Shown in pieces: positions 8,763 to 17,120 of a stretch of DNA of 64,000 bases. Source of the stretch: Hyphococcus sp. (GTDB taxonomy: Bacteria > Pseudomonadota > Alphaproteobacteria > Caulobacterales > Parvularculaceae). Every line of letters starts with the position of its first letter. The stretch's first letter is position 1. The notes under the pieces were generated by a model. It was given only the letters and a program-made list of their open reading frames with translations. It did no database searches and was not told where the DNA came from. Both the position numbers and the translations under genes were made by a program. The stretch covers positions 248,001-312,000 of the forward strand of contig JANQRY010000003.1 in NCBI GenBank assembly GCA_028284345.1, in the 5' to 3' direction.

Positions 8763-9260
8763 TTAAAAGCTCTTGAAGTAGTCGAAGGGTTCAAGACAGG
8801 CGTTGCAGCGCCAGCTCGCCTTGCACGGGGTCGAGCCGAAGCGGCTGATTTCCGACGTGTCCGTTGAGCCGCAGCGCGGACATTCGATCTCGGCCGGCGC
8901 GGTCAACATGCCGGCGCAGGAGGCGCCTTTTGGCGGGGCGATGCCATAGGCTTTGAGTTTTTCTTTCGCGGCGTCGGTGATCCAGTCCGTGGTCCAGGCG
9001 GGCGAAATCTGCGTTTCAATGCGAACCGCGTCGACGCCGCGCCGCCGGATCGCCTCTTCGACCTCCATCGCAATCACCGCCGTCGCCGGACAGCCGGAAT
9101 AGGTCGGCGTCACGGTGACGATGAGCGTGTCGTCCCGCCATTCGACATTGCGAATAATGCCGAGATCGACCACCGACACGACGGGAATTTCCGGGTCCGG
9201 CACGTCTTCGAGCCAACGCCAGACGTCGTCCGTCGTCGGTTTGGCGAGCGCCGGCGTCAC
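8763..9260 (-). CDS. paaD: PaaD, MIP18-type Fe-S assembly factor of the phenylacetyl-CoA epoxidase
   Basis: An N-terminal DUF59/MIP18 domain (VPDPEIPVVSVVDLGIIRNVEW, PTYSGCPATAVIAMEVEEAI) is followed by a zinc-ribbon-like tail with CPRCGSTDTSEISRFGSTPCKASWRCNAC. The track start is a GTG at 9293 that overlaps paaC by 37 bp. I prefer the GTG at 9260, which forms a GTGA overlap with the paaC stop and leaves 165 residues. PaaD is needed for maturation of the epoxidase and is not part of the core catalytic complex. The choice between the GTGs is uncertain; the gene identity is not. Confidence 0.92.
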   Translation of the reverse strand: MTPALAKPTTDDVWRWLEDVPDPEIPVVSVVDLGIIRNVEWRDDTLIVTVTPTYSGCPATAVIAMEVEEAIRRRGVDAVRIETQISPAWTTDWITDAAKEKLKAYGIAPPKGASCAGMLTAPAEIECPRCGSTDTSEISRFGSTPCKASWRCNACLEPFDYFKSF

Positions 9261-10015
9261 CACGTCGCTCCCGGATAAGCGCGCTGCAGCCACTGCATGT
9301 CCGCAAGGATGTGGCCCATTTCCTCCGTATGGAGACCGGCCTTGCCGCCTTTGCGCACCGCCCCTTCGGGCGCGGTCAACGTCGCTTCGCTCAACACGCG
9401 ATCGAGGTAAGCGTCGTAGTGCTCGCCCAGGGCGTTGAGATCCGGCGCCAGCCCCGCCGCCGCCAACGCATCATCGGTTTCGTCAGGCGTCGTCAACTCC
9501 CCGGCGAAGGGGTAAAGCGCATCAAGGGCGTCTTGCATGCGGGCGCGGCTTTCGTCCGATCCGTCGCCAAGGCGGACGACAAAATCCGACGACCGCTCAA
9601 GATGATACGCCGCCTCTTTTGCGGACTTCTCCGCAATTTCCGCAACGCGCGCGTCGGCGCTGTCTTTCAGCCCGTTGAGCATCGGATAATGCCATGCGTC
9701 AAACAGGAACTGGCGCATCAGCGTAGCCCCGTAATCGCCATTGGGTTGTTCAACGAGCAGGCTGTTTCGGAACGCGCGCGCGTCGCGCAGGAACGCCACG
9801 TCGTCGGCGTTCGCGCCGGCGCCGAGATCAGCCGCAAGTCCGAGCCACAGCTTTGTCTGCCCAATCAGATCGAGGGCGACATTGGCCAGAGCGATGTCTT
9901 CCTCAAGCACGGGTGCATGACCGCACCAGGCGGAAACGCGCTGGCCGAGAATGAGGGCGTTGTCGCCCATGCGAAGCGCAAGGTCCCGAACAAGCTTGTC
10001 CGTATCGCCGGCCAT
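9257..10015 (-). CDS. paaC: 1,2-phenylacetyl-CoA epoxidase structural subunit PaaC
   Basis: 252 residues with the all-helical ferritin-like fold of PaaC: LRMGDNALILGQRVSAWCGHAP near the start, then EEDIALANVALDLIGQTKLWL and EMGHILADMQWLQRAYPG at the C-terminus. PaaC has lost the diiron site and scaffolds PaaA in the heterotetramer. It starts in a TAATG overlap with the paaB stop, which points to translational coupling, and overlaps the start of paaD. Confidence 0.95.
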   Translation of the reverse strand: MAGDTDKLVRDLALRMGDNALILGQRVSAWCGHAPVLEEDIALANVALDLIGQTKLWLGLAADLGAGANADDVAFLRDARAFRNSLLVEQPNGDYGATLMRQFLFDAWHYPMLNGLKDSADARVAEIAEKSAKEAAYHLERSSDFVVRLGDGSDESRARMQDALDALYPFAGELTTPDETDDALAAAGLAPDLNALGEHYDAYLDRVLSEATLTAPEGAVRKGGKAGLHTEEMGHILADMQWLQRAYPGATW

Positions 10016-10299
10016 TACATTTTTCCTACTTCATCGGGAATGTCGAAGAAGGTCGGGTGGCGATAGACTTTCGAATTCGACGGTTCATAAAGGGGCTCCT
10101 TGTCCCCCGGCGCCGAGGCGGCAATGTCTTTCGACTGCACGACCCAGATCGACACGCCTTCATTGCGGCGCGTGTAAACATCGCGCGCATTCTTGATGGC
10201 GATTTCGGCGTCCGGCGCGTGCAGCGATCCCACATGACGATGGGAGAGCCCGTGCTGCCCGCGGATAAAAACTTCCCAAAGCGGAAATTCGTTTGACAT
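10015..10299 (-). CDS. paaB: 1,2-phenylacetyl-CoA epoxidase small subunit PaaB
   Basis: 94 residues, the normal PaaB size, with the family pattern WEVFIRGQHGLSHRHVGSLHAPDAEIAIKNARDVYTRR and the tail SKVYRHPTFFDIPDEVGKM. It bridges epoxidase heterodimers. It lies between paaA (13-bp gap) and paaC (1-base overlap). Confidence 0.96.
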   Translation of the reverse strand: MSNEFPLWEVFIRGQHGLSHRHVGSLHAPDAEIAIKNARDVYTRRNEGVSIWVVQSKDIAASAPGDKEPLYEPSNSKVYRHPTFFDIPDEVGKM

Positions 10300-10312
10300 T
10301 ATCGCGCTTCCT

Positions 10313-11305
10313 CTATTCCGCGGCCATCTTGCGTGCTTCGCGCTTCTTGGCGTGGGCCATCAATCCATCGCGGAACCATTCGCCGTCGTCCCAAGCCTTG
10401 CGCCGGGCGTCGAGGCGCTCCTTGTTGCAAGGGCCATTGCCTTTCAGGACGTCATAAAATTCATTCCAGTTGAGTTCGCCGAAATCATAGTGGCCGCGGT
10501 CCTCGTTCCATTTAACGTCCGGGTCCGGCACGGTGAGACCGAGATACTCTGCTTGCGGAACGGTCTCGTCGACGAATTTCTGGCGCAACTCGTCATTGGT
10601 GTTCTGTTTGATGCCCCAGGCCATGGACTGGGCAGAATGAACGCTGTCGCCGTCGGGCGGACCAAACATCATCAGGGACGGCTCCCACCAGCGGTTCAGC
10701 GCGTCCTGCGCCATCTCCTTCTGCTCGGGCGTGCCGTCACAGAGCTTCATCATGATGTCGTAGCCCTGACGCTGGTGAAAGCTCTCTTCCTTGCAGACGC
10801 GGATCATCGCCCGCGAATAGGGTCCAAAGGAACAGCGCTGCAGCGGCACCTGGTTCATGATGGCCGCGCCGTCGACGAGCCAGCCAATGGCGCCGATATC
10901 GGCCCAGGTGAGCGTCGGGTAATTGAAGATCGAGGAGTATTTCGCCTTCCCCGAGAGCAACTGCTCCGTCATCTGATCCCGTGAAATCCCCAAAGTCTCC
11001 GCGGCGCAATAAAGATAAAGCCCGTGGCCGGCTTCATCCTGCACCTTGGCGAGAAGGATCGCCTTGCGCTCAAGGGTCGGCGCCCGGGTGATCCAGTTGC
11101 CTTCAGGAAGCTGGCCGACGATTTCGGAATGAGCGTGCTGGGAGATCTGGCGGATCAGCGTCTTGCGATAGCCCTCCGGCATCCAGTCCTTTGGCTCGAT
11201 CTTGATCTCGGCGTTGATCTTCTCCTGAAAGGCGCGCTCATCGGGCTCCATTTCCTCAAGAGATTTAACGCCTTGGCCGGTAGACTTCACTTCCTGTGCG
11301 TACAT
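10313..11305 (-). CDS. paaA: 1,2-phenylacetyl-CoA epoxidase catalytic diiron subunit
   Basis: 330 residues. Diiron ligands are visible in four-helix-bundle order: HSEIVG (first Glu), DEAGH (ExxH), a central helix, and EESFH (second ExxH). It inserts one oxygen atom into the ring of phenylacetyl-CoA to give the 1,2-epoxide. A strong AGGAGG ribosome site lies 9 bp before the ATG. It is first gene of paaABCDE, with a palindromic operator about 90 bp upstream of the start. Confidence 0.96.
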   Translation of the reverse strand: MYAQEVKSTGQGVKSLEEMEPDERAFQEKINAEIKIEPKDWMPEGYRKTLIRQISQHAHSEIVGQLPEGNWITRAPTLERKAILLAKVQDEAGHGLYLYCAAETLGISRDQMTEQLLSGKAKYSSIFNYPTLTWADIGAIGWLVDGAAIMNQVPLQRCSFGPYSRAMIRVCKEESFHQRQGYDIMMKLCDGTPEQKEMAQDALNRWWEPSLMMFGPPDGDSVHSAQSMAWGIKQNTNDELRQKFVDETVPQAEYLGLTVPDPDVKWNEDRGHYDFGELNWNEFYDVLKGNGPCNKERLDARRKAWDDGEWFRDGLMAHAKKREARKMAAE

Positions 11306-11386
11306 GAAACAGGCCTCCTCTCAAGGCCAGATAATGCTGCGCCGAAACGTCCGGAACCCGACGCCGAGCCCGGGCGACCCCCACTT

Positions 11387-11413
11387 TCTATAATAAACCG
11401 ACCGGTCGGTCAA
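11387..11413 (-). promoter_or_regulatory. paaA promoter with perfect ACCGACCGGTCGGT operator
   Basis: The 14-bp perfect palindrome ACCGACCGGTCGGT occupies 11397-11410. On the minus strand it begins inside a TTGACC hexamer (11413-11408). A TATAGA hexamer (11392-11387) follows at a slightly short 15-bp spacing, so operator and promoter overlap. A related site lies at 16226-16245 in the other paa promoter region. The core fits an ACCGNNCGNNCGGT pattern that I recall for TetR-type PaaR regulators. Operator function is inference. Confidence 0.65.
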
Positions 11414-11513
11414 TGAATAAATCGCCGCGTCATAGCCTATATAGGAGCCGCGGCGATCGCTGTGTGGCCGGAATTTGCCGGCGCCGTCGCCCGCCGCCGG
11501 TAGAAAGGCGTCC

Positions 11514-12203
11514 ATGCCGATGCAAAAAACTTTCGCCCGATCCCTGGCCATCATCGCAGCGATCCTGTTGAGCGCCTGCGCATCGCCCAAAGCGCCGCCG
11601 CCGAATGCAGGCGATTGCACGACGATCCGCGTTTGGTCGAATGGCTGGCATGTCAATCTCGCCATGCGGGCGGAACATTTTGACGCCGATCATCCGGTCC
11701 GCGCGCTTTTTCCGGACGCAGGCTATTTTCTCATCGGCTGGGGCGAGCGCGGCTTTTACATGGCGGAAGACGCGAGCTTCTGGCAGGGGCTCGCCGCGGC
11801 GCTGCCGCCCAGCCCGGCGGTCATGCAGGTGATCGCGCATGACGCGCCGGTGGAAGAGACGATCTGGCGGGGCTCCGAGGTTCTGACCGTTGCGATTTCC
11901 GAAGCGGGCGCCGACAACCTTGCGGCGAGCATCGAACGCTATCTCCGCACCGATGAAAACGGCGCGCCAATCATACTGTCGCAAGGCCGCATCGCAAATG
12001 AGAGCGCGTTTGTTGCGGCCCGCGGCAATTTTCATGTGTTCAACATGTGCAATCACTGGGCGGCGAAGCGGTTGCAGGCGGCGGGCGTTCCCGTCAGCGC
12101 CCGCATTTCCTTTACCGCGCCGGGACTGATGAACGCGGTGCGGCGAAAAACTGCCGCCGAGTGTGCGAACCCAGCAAGTTTTTCCGAAGACTCCGCGAAT
12201 TAA
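11514..12203 (+). CDS. DUF2459 / TIGR02117-type lipoprotein
   Basis: 229 residues from ATG 11514 with GAAAGG upstream; the track start is a TTG 39 bp earlier. An N-terminal hydrophobic signal ends in a lipobox (LLSACAS), so export and lipidation are expected. The body matches the DUF2459 pattern as I recall it: IRVWSNGWHVNLAM, FPDAGYFLIGWGERGFYM, and FHVFNMCNHWAAKRLQAAG near the C-terminus. Function of the family is unknown. It diverges from paaA across the operator region, so the operator could also affect it. Confidence 0.75.
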   Translation: MPMQKTFARSLAIIAAILLSACASPKAPPPNAGDCTTIRVWSNGWHVNLAMRAEHFDADHPVRALFPDAGYFLIGWGERGFYMAEDASFWQGLAAALPPSPAVMQVIAHDAPVEETIWRGSEVLTVAISEAGADNLAASIERYLRTDENGAPIILSQGRIANESAFVAARGNFHVFNMCNHWAAKRLQAAGVPVSARISFTAPGLMNAVRRKTAAECANPASFSEDSAN

Positions 12204-12218
12204 CAATCCGTGCCCCGA

Positions 12219-12375
12219 TCATACCCGCTCGATGATGCTGGCGATCCCCTGCCCGACGCCGATGCACATGGCGCAAAGGGCGTAGCGACCGTTCCGACGA
12301 TGGAGTTCCTCGGTCGCCGTTTGCAACAGCCGCGCGCCGGACATGCCAAGGGGATGGCCAAGGGCGACGGCGCCG
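12219..12375 (-). pseudogene. Duplicated 3' end of the paaJ-type thiolase gene
   Basis: These 157 bp align without gaps to 14564-14720, the last 52 codons plus stop of the intact thiolase. I count 11 mismatches, about 93 percent identity. It still reads LGHPLGMSG...CAMCIGVGQG...IIERV and ends in a stop, but is headed by unrelated sequence and lacks the rest of the enzyme. Only two residues differ between the copies over the compared part, so most mismatches are silent. The remnant lies just past the peroxidase gene, with the intact copy on its other side. Confidence 0.85.
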
Positions 12376-12417
12376 TTTTTTGGGGGGAGTTTTCGGCGCC
12401 GCCGCCCCAGTACGCAG

Positions 12418-14235
12418 CTATCGCGCTCTTGGGCGCCCACGTTGCGGACTGTTCTCTCCATCGACGTAAAAAACGTTGTCCTGCAGTTCCTCGCCAATGC
12501 CGGTGTTACTGCGAATGACGCGCGCCAGCGTAACGCCATCAAGACGCTCAAGCTCGTCACGCTTCAGATCGCGCTCGAACCAGAAGCGGTCGCCATCGCG
12601 CAAGGCTGTAAATTGACGTATCAGGATTTCGCGGAATAGCGGCCCGAGTTGCGAGCCTTGCTCAACGAGGGGGTCCTCCGCAAGCCCGCCAATCCACAAG
12701 TCGATGTCGTCAACCGATCCATAGGTTGTCGAAAGCGCCAGCTGCAGATCGGTGTCTGAGGTGATTTCGTCAAAATCCGATGCCCGCGGCAGCCCAAGCG
12801 CTTCTCGCGTATCGTTATAGGAACCCGCCCCATGATCGCGGCCGCGCTGGATGTTGAGAGACGCGAGATCCAGGCCGCCGGCGCCGGGCGCGCCAAACAA
12901 GAAATTTCTCAGGGCATTGACGATTTTTACGTCAATCTGCTGATGCGCCTGACCCGCAAGGCCGCGCAGTATGGGGTCAAGATCGCTTTCTTCAAGCAGC
13001 AATTGCGGGGCTGTAAAAAAGGCGCTCTGCAAAGGGATATCCCCCTCGGGGATTTCATCGCCCGCAACGTCAAGTCGCAATATTTCATTGCTGAGCATAC
13101 TGTGACCGAGCCGATAGGCCGCAACAGAGAACTCGTTAAAGATGCTCGGATTGATCTCTGCATCGTATTTTCGATAAGCCTTGATGGCCTTTGGTCCGAT
13201 AAGAGCCGGCAAAAACTCGTTATAGGTGATGATCTGAATCTCGGCGATAACGAGACGCCGAGCTGCCTGAAAGATGTCTTCCGGACTCGCGTTCGGGCGT
13301 TCGTCCTGCAACTCACTCGCCAGGCGGTTATGTTCGCGCACGAACAAAGTATGCATGACCGCAAGCCCGACCTGTTCATTGGCGCGGACATCGCCCGCCA
13401 GAAAAAGCCCTGTCGGATCGGGGACAGGCCCATTTGCATTTGCAAGACCATCCACATTGAACGGCAATAGATTGCCGTCGCTGGTTTTCAGGAACGGACT
13501 GTCGGGACCGATCCGAAGCGCGGCAGCGCGTTCTTCATCGGAGCCATAGACCATCGACGCATCGATCCACGCGGTTATCTCGTTTTCCTGTTCGCGGGGG
13601 TTAGAGAGATCCGTTCCTGTCTCGACATCATACAATGCGCGAAAAAACGGTATGGTCTCAGCGCCTGTTCCGTCAGGATCAAAAAAAGGATCGCCGGGCG
13701 GTACGGCGATCGGGGCGGCTTCGTCGGTGGATCCGTCGGTCAAATCGATATCGTGATCAAGAAACTGCCCCCACTGCCACATGAAATCGCTGGCGCCGAA
13801 AGCATTCGGAACGGACTCGCCTTCCGCCTGAGCGACGATGTCATTGCTGATCGCGCGCGCGCTCGGCCGAAGCGGGCCAGCCAGCGTCGATATCCCGTCG
13901 GCGTAATCGGCCTGCCCGAAACGCTGCAGGTGAATAAAGGTTGCGCCCCATTCGGGATTGGCGACGTTGTTGCCGCTGCCGTCATAAGTGCGGCGCTCAC
14001 GCGTTCCGCCGCGACGCGATTTTTTTGATTCCCGTGCGCCTTTGGCGCGCTTGCGGCGCTCTTCCCGATCGCCCTCAATTCCCTGTGGCGAATTGGATTG
14101 CCGTTCAACCTGCCGCGCCGGATCCGGCCCGGACGCATTGACCGCGTCCTGCACTGTCGCGGCCGTCGCCAGACGAAAGCTCGCCAGTCCCAGCGCAATC
14201 GCGCCGACAGAGGCGACCGTGTAAAGAGTTTTCAT
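12418..14235 (-). CDS. Secreted animal-type heme peroxidase (An_peroxidase family)
   Basis: 605 residues with an N-terminal signal peptide (about residues 1-26, ending ATA). A basic linker follows (EERRKRAKGARESKKSRRGG), then an animal-haem-peroxidase domain. Distal haem side: FMWQWGQFLDHDIDLT, with the catalytic His and Ca-binding Asp. Substrate-side Arg region: WIDASMVYGSDEERAAALR. Proximal haem His: SVAAYRLGHSMLSNEI. Further motif: LNIQRGRDHGAGSYNDTREALGL. Such bacterial enzymes oxidise halides or phenols with H2O2 outside the cytoplasm. It sits inside the paa cluster between two copies of a thiolase 3' end and looks like an insertion. Confidence 0.9.
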   Translation of the reverse strand: MKTLYTVASVGAIALGLASFRLATAATVQDAVNASGPDPARQVERQSNSPQGIEGDREERRKRAKGARESKKSRRGGTRERRTYDGSGNNVANPEWGATFIHLQRFGQADYADGISTLAGPLRPSARAISNDIVAQAEGESVPNAFGASDFMWQWGQFLDHDIDLTDGSTDEAAPIAVPPGDPFFDPDGTGAETIPFFRALYDVETGTDLSNPREQENEITAWIDASMVYGSDEERAAALRIGPDSPFLKTSDGNLLPFNVDGLANANGPVPDPTGLFLAGDVRANEQVGLAVMHTLFVREHNRLASELQDERPNASPEDIFQAARRLVIAEIQIITYNEFLPALIGPKAIKAYRKYDAEINPSIFNEFSVAAYRLGHSMLSNEILRLDVAGDEIPEGDIPLQSAFFTAPQLLLEESDLDPILRGLAGQAHQQIDVKIVNALRNFLFGAPGAGGLDLASLNIQRGRDHGAGSYNDTREALGLPRASDFDEITSDTDLQLALSTTYGSVDDIDLWIGGLAEDPLVEQGSQLGPLFREILIRQFTALRDGDRFWFERDLKRDELERLDGVTLARVIRSNTGIGEELQDNVFYVDGENSPQRGRPRAR

Positions 14236-14261
14236 CGTGTGCTACCTTCCATTTTACAAAT

Positions 14262-14285
14262 GACGATGTCGCTTGCGACATCGTC
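14262..14285. promoter_or_regulatory. 24-bp perfect palindrome in the peroxidase leader
   Basis: GACGATGTCGC-TT-GCGACATCGTC is a perfect 11-bp inverted repeat around TT, 27-50 bp upstream of the peroxidase ATG. It could be a repressor operator or an mRNA hairpin near the start. No U-run follows, so a terminator is unlikely. The rest of the 328-bp gap (14236-14563) between peroxidase and thiolase shows no supported gene; the short ORFs there have no recognisable features. Confidence 0.5.
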
Positions 14286-14563
14286 GACGCCCCTCAAAAA
14301 TGTAGTGCAGCACGCGCAGCAACAGTTGCCGACATAGTGCAGTCGGACCCGACAAAACCACCGGGGCCTTCGTGAATAATCAGCAACTGAAAACTGGAAC
14401 GGCGACGAACGTATTGTCCGTCGCAAAATGGCGGATGAAATTTTTGAAAGAAAGCGACGCGCGTCGAAGCGTGTGACGTATTACCCGCCGCAAAATCGGA
14501 CATAGAACGCGTATGCGCGCATATTAACCTTGAGCGCTGCTTAAGTAATCAGCACGCGCAACA

Positions 14564-15766
14564 TCAAACCCGTTCAATCACGCTGGCGATCCCCTGCCCG
14601 ACGCCAATGCACATGGCGCAAAGGGCGTAGCGACCGTTCCGACGGTGGAGTTCCTCGGTCGCCGTTTGCAACAGCCGCGCGCCGGACATGCCGAGGGGGT
14701 GGCCAAGCGCGATGGCGCCGCCATTGGGGTTCACATGCTCGGCGTGGTCGGGAAGGCCGAGTTCGCGCAAGCTGGCGAGGGACTGCGACGCGAAGGCTTC
14801 GTTGATTTCGATGACGTCCATGTCGGCGACAGACAGGCCCGCTTTCGCCAGCACCGCTTTTGACGCCGGCGCGGGACCAATGCCCATAATACGAGGGGGC
14901 ACTCCAACGACAGCGCCGGCGACAAACCGCGCTCGCGGCGTCAGCCCGTTTCTTTTCGCCGCGTCTTCCGAAGCGATGATCAGCGCCGCCGCGCCGTCAT
15001 TAACGCCGGACGCGTTGCCCGCGGTGATGACGCCGTCCTTTTTAACGAAGGCTTTCAAGCTCCCGAGTTTTTCCAGCGTCGTTTCGCGGGGATGTTCGTC
15101 GCGGTCGACGACTTTTGGCTCGCCCTTGCGCTGCGGGATCGTGACGGGCGTGATTTCCGCCGCCAGCCGGCCATTCTTTTGCGCGACCGCCGCGCGTTGT
15201 TGCGAGCGAAAGGCGAAGGCGTCCTGATCTTCGCGGCTGACGGCGAAATCCTCAGCGACGTTTTCCGCCGTCTCGGGCATGGAATCGACACCGTATTGCG
15301 CTTTCAGAACCGGATTGACGAAGCGCCAGCCGATGGTGGTGTCAAAAACTTCCGCATTGCGCGAGAACGCCGTTTCCGCCTTGCCCATGACAAAGGGCGC
15401 GCGGGACATGGATTCAACGCCGCCGGCGATCATCAGCTCAGCCTCGCCCGCCTTGACGGCGCGCGCCGCCATGGTGACAGCGTCCATGCCGGAGCCGCAT
15501 AATCGGTTGACGGTCGTTCCCGGCGTTCCCTCGCCGAGCCCGGCGAGGAGCGCCGCCATGCGCGCCACATTGCGATTGTCTTCGCCCGCCTGATTGGCGC
15601 AGCCGAAGATCACGTCCTCGACAGCATCCCAGTCGACGCTTTCGTTGCGCTCTTTCAGCGCCTTGAGCGGTATCGCCGCGAGATCGTCCGCACGCACCGA
15701 CGACAATGCGCCGCCATACCGGCCGATGGGCGTGCGCACCGCATCGCAGATAAACGCTTCCGTCAT
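14564..15766 (-). CDS. paaJ: 3-oxoadipyl-CoA / 3-oxo-5,6-didehydrosuberyl-CoA thiolase
   Basis: 400 residues, the usual PaaJ/PcaF length. Catalytic residues are visible: nucleophile Cys90 in NRLCGSGMDAV, His356 in GGAIALGHPLGMSG, and Cys386 in CAMCIGVGQG. It performs the CoA-dependent thiolytic steps that release acetyl-CoA in phenylacetate breakdown. It is followed upstream by paaI with a 3-bp gap, so the two form an operon reading away from paaG. Its last 157 bp are duplicated at 12219-12375. PcaF, acting in the beta-ketoadipate pathway, is the alternative name; context favours PaaJ. Confidence 0.9.
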   Translation of the reverse strand: MTEAFICDAVRTPIGRYGGALSSVRADDLAAIPLKALKERNESVDWDAVEDVIFGCANQAGEDNRNVARMAALLAGLGEGTPGTTVNRLCGSGMDAVTMAARAVKAGEAELMIAGGVESMSRAPFVMGKAETAFSRNAEVFDTTIGWRFVNPVLKAQYGVDSMPETAENVAEDFAVSREDQDAFAFRSQQRAAVAQKNGRLAAEITPVTIPQRKGEPKVVDRDEHPRETTLEKLGSLKAFVKKDGVITAGNASGVNDGAAALIIASEDAAKRNGLTPRARFVAGAVVGVPPRIMGIGPAPASKAVLAKAGLSVADMDVIEINEAFASQSLASLRELGLPDHAEHVNPNGGAIALGHPLGMSGARLLQTATEELHRRNGRYALCAMCIGVGQGIASVIERV

Positions 15767-15769
15767 TTT

Positions 15770-16198
15770 CTATCCCTCTTCATTGATCACTTCGCCGCCG
15801 CCAGTGCGGGACAAACCCTGAAACACCGCGACGACGCGTCCGTCATTCGCCGTCACCCGGACATCATAAACGCCGCTGCGCCCTGCGACCCCGGCTTCGC
15901 GCGCCTCGGCGACAAGGGTTTCGCCGGGCTCGGCCTTCGACAGGAACGATATCGTCGCCGCCTGCGCGAAAGTCACGACATTGCGCGCATTGCACGCCCA
16001 GGCGAAGGCGGTGTCCGCAAGCGCGAAAATCATCCCGCCATGGGCGACGCCGTGGCCGTTCAGCATGTCGTCGCGAATTTTCATGGAGGCGCGGGCCCAG
16101 CCCTCCCCGGCGCCGACAAGCTCCACCCCCCACGCCGCGGACGTTTTTTCCGCTGCATGCATGTGCCGGGCAATTTTGTTCGCCAGCGCGTCTGCCAT
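15770..16198 (-). CDS. paaI: Hydroxyphenylacetyl-CoA thioesterase PaaI (hot-dog fold)
   Basis: 142 residues from the ATG at 16198, which has GAGGG about 6 bp upstream; the track's ATG 12 bp further up lacks a good site. The hot-dog thioesterase signature LNGHGVAHGGMIFALADTAFAWACN carries the HGG and Asp catalytic region. PaaI removes dead-end CoA esters from the paa pathway. It is divergent from paaG over a short promoter region that holds the second ACCGACCGG site. Confidence 0.92.
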   Translation of the reverse strand: MADALANKIARHMHAAEKTSAAWGVELVGAGEGWARASMKIRDDMLNGHGVAHGGMIFALADTAFAWACNARNVVTFAQAATISFLSKAEPGETLVAEAREAGVAGRSGVYDVRVTANDGRVVAVFQGLSRTGGGEVINEEG

Positions 16199-16225
16199 TG
16201 AAACCCTCATCCGGCCGCCGTAGAA

Positions 16226-16254
16226 TTGACCGACCGGCCATTCAATTATATGAA
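16226..16254. promoter_or_regulatory. paaG promoter with second PaaR-type operator, between divergent paaI and paaG
   Basis: TTGACCGACCGGCCATTCAA (16226-16245) is an imperfect palindrome that shares TTGACCGACCGG with the paaA site. On the plus strand TTGACC serves as a -35, with TATGAA (16249-16254) at a 17-bp spacing as a -10 for paaG. The symmetrical placement between paaI and paaG suggests control of both. The repressor is probably the TetR protein encoded three genes downstream. Confidence 0.6.
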
Positions 16255-16310
16255 CGGCGCGTCGCGTTCAATCCCATTTGACGCCGCAACGAGAAAGGCG
16301 CGCCAACGCC

Positions 16311-17102
16311 ATGACCTACAACACTATTCAGTTCGAGATCGCCGACGGCGCGGCGCGCCTGACGCTGAACCGCCCGGACCGGCTCAACAGCTTCACGGTC
16401 GAGATGCATGAAGAGGTGCGTGACGCGCTCGACAAGCTCGAAGCCGACGAAACGGCGCGCACGCTGCTTATTACGGGCGCCGGGCGCGGGTTCTGCGCCG
16501 GGCAGGATCTCTCCGACAGGGCCGTGGCGCCCGGCGACGACGCTGTCGACCTCGGCGAGTCTGTCGAAAAACGCTACAATCCGCTGATCCGAACCCTGAC
16601 GTCATTGCCGATGCCGGTCGTATGCGCCGTTAACGGCGTCGCCGCCGGCGCCGGCGCCTCCATCGCCTTCGCCTGCGATATCGTGATTGCCGCGAAATCG
16701 GCGAAGTTCATCATGTCGTTCGCCAATATCGGCCTCGTCCCAGACTCCGGCGGGTCCTGGGTCATGCCGCGCCTCGTCGGCCAGGCGCGCGCCCTCGGCA
16801 TGGCGCTCACCGGCGATCCCGTTACGGCGGAACAGGCCGCCGACTGGGGCCTTATCTGGAAATGCGTCGACGACGACCAACTGTCAGATGCGGCAAATGC
16901 GCTGACGGCCAAATTCGCTTCGGCGCCGACGCGCGGCCTTGCCGAGACCAAAAAGCTGATCCGAGGCGCGTTTACGCGTCCCCTCGATGAACAGCTCGAT
17001 CTCGAACGGGATCAGATGCGCGCGCTTGGGTTCAGCGACGATTACAAGGAAGGCGTCGACGCCTTCATGAACAAGCGAAAACCGAATTTCAAAGGTCAAT
17101 AA
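16311..17102 (+). CDS. paaG: PaaG-type enoyl-CoA hydratase/isomerase (1,2-epoxyphenylacetyl-CoA isomerase)
   Basis: 263 residues from ATG 16311; the track begins at an upstream TTG. Crotonase-fold motifs are seen: RLTLNRPDRLNSFTVEMHEEV near the start, the oxyanion segments GAGRGFCAGQDLSDR and NGVAAGAGASIAFACDIVIA, and the GLVPDSGGSW loop with the PaaG-type Asp. It opens the epoxide ring to oxepin-CoA. It is first gene of paaG-paaZ-tetR. Assignment as PaaG rather than another crotonase rests on context plus the AGQDLSDR pattern. Confidence 0.88.
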   Translation: MTYNTIQFEIADGAARLTLNRPDRLNSFTVEMHEEVRDALDKLEADETARTLLITGAGRGFCAGQDLSDRAVAPGDDAVDLGESVEKRYNPLIRTLTSLPMPVVCAVNGVAAGAGASIAFACDIVIAAKSAKFIMSFANIGLVPDSGGSWVMPRLVGQARALGMALTGDPVTAEQAADWGLIWKCVDDDQLSDAANALTAKFASAPTRGLAETKKLIRGAFTRPLDEQLDLERDQMRALGFSDDYKEGVDAFMNKRKPNFKGQ

Positions 17103-17120
17103 ATTTTTCAGGAGGACTCA

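Noticed and set aside
12219-12560. 113-residue ORF as a real gene
   Set aside because: Only its end is thiolase-like. The first half is the antisense-free tail of the peroxidase region in another frame, with no ribosome site, so it is treated as a gene remnant.
14232-14503. Short minus-strand ORFs upstream of the peroxidase
   Set aside because: No ribosome site, signal or recognisable motif; they overlap the palindromic leader.
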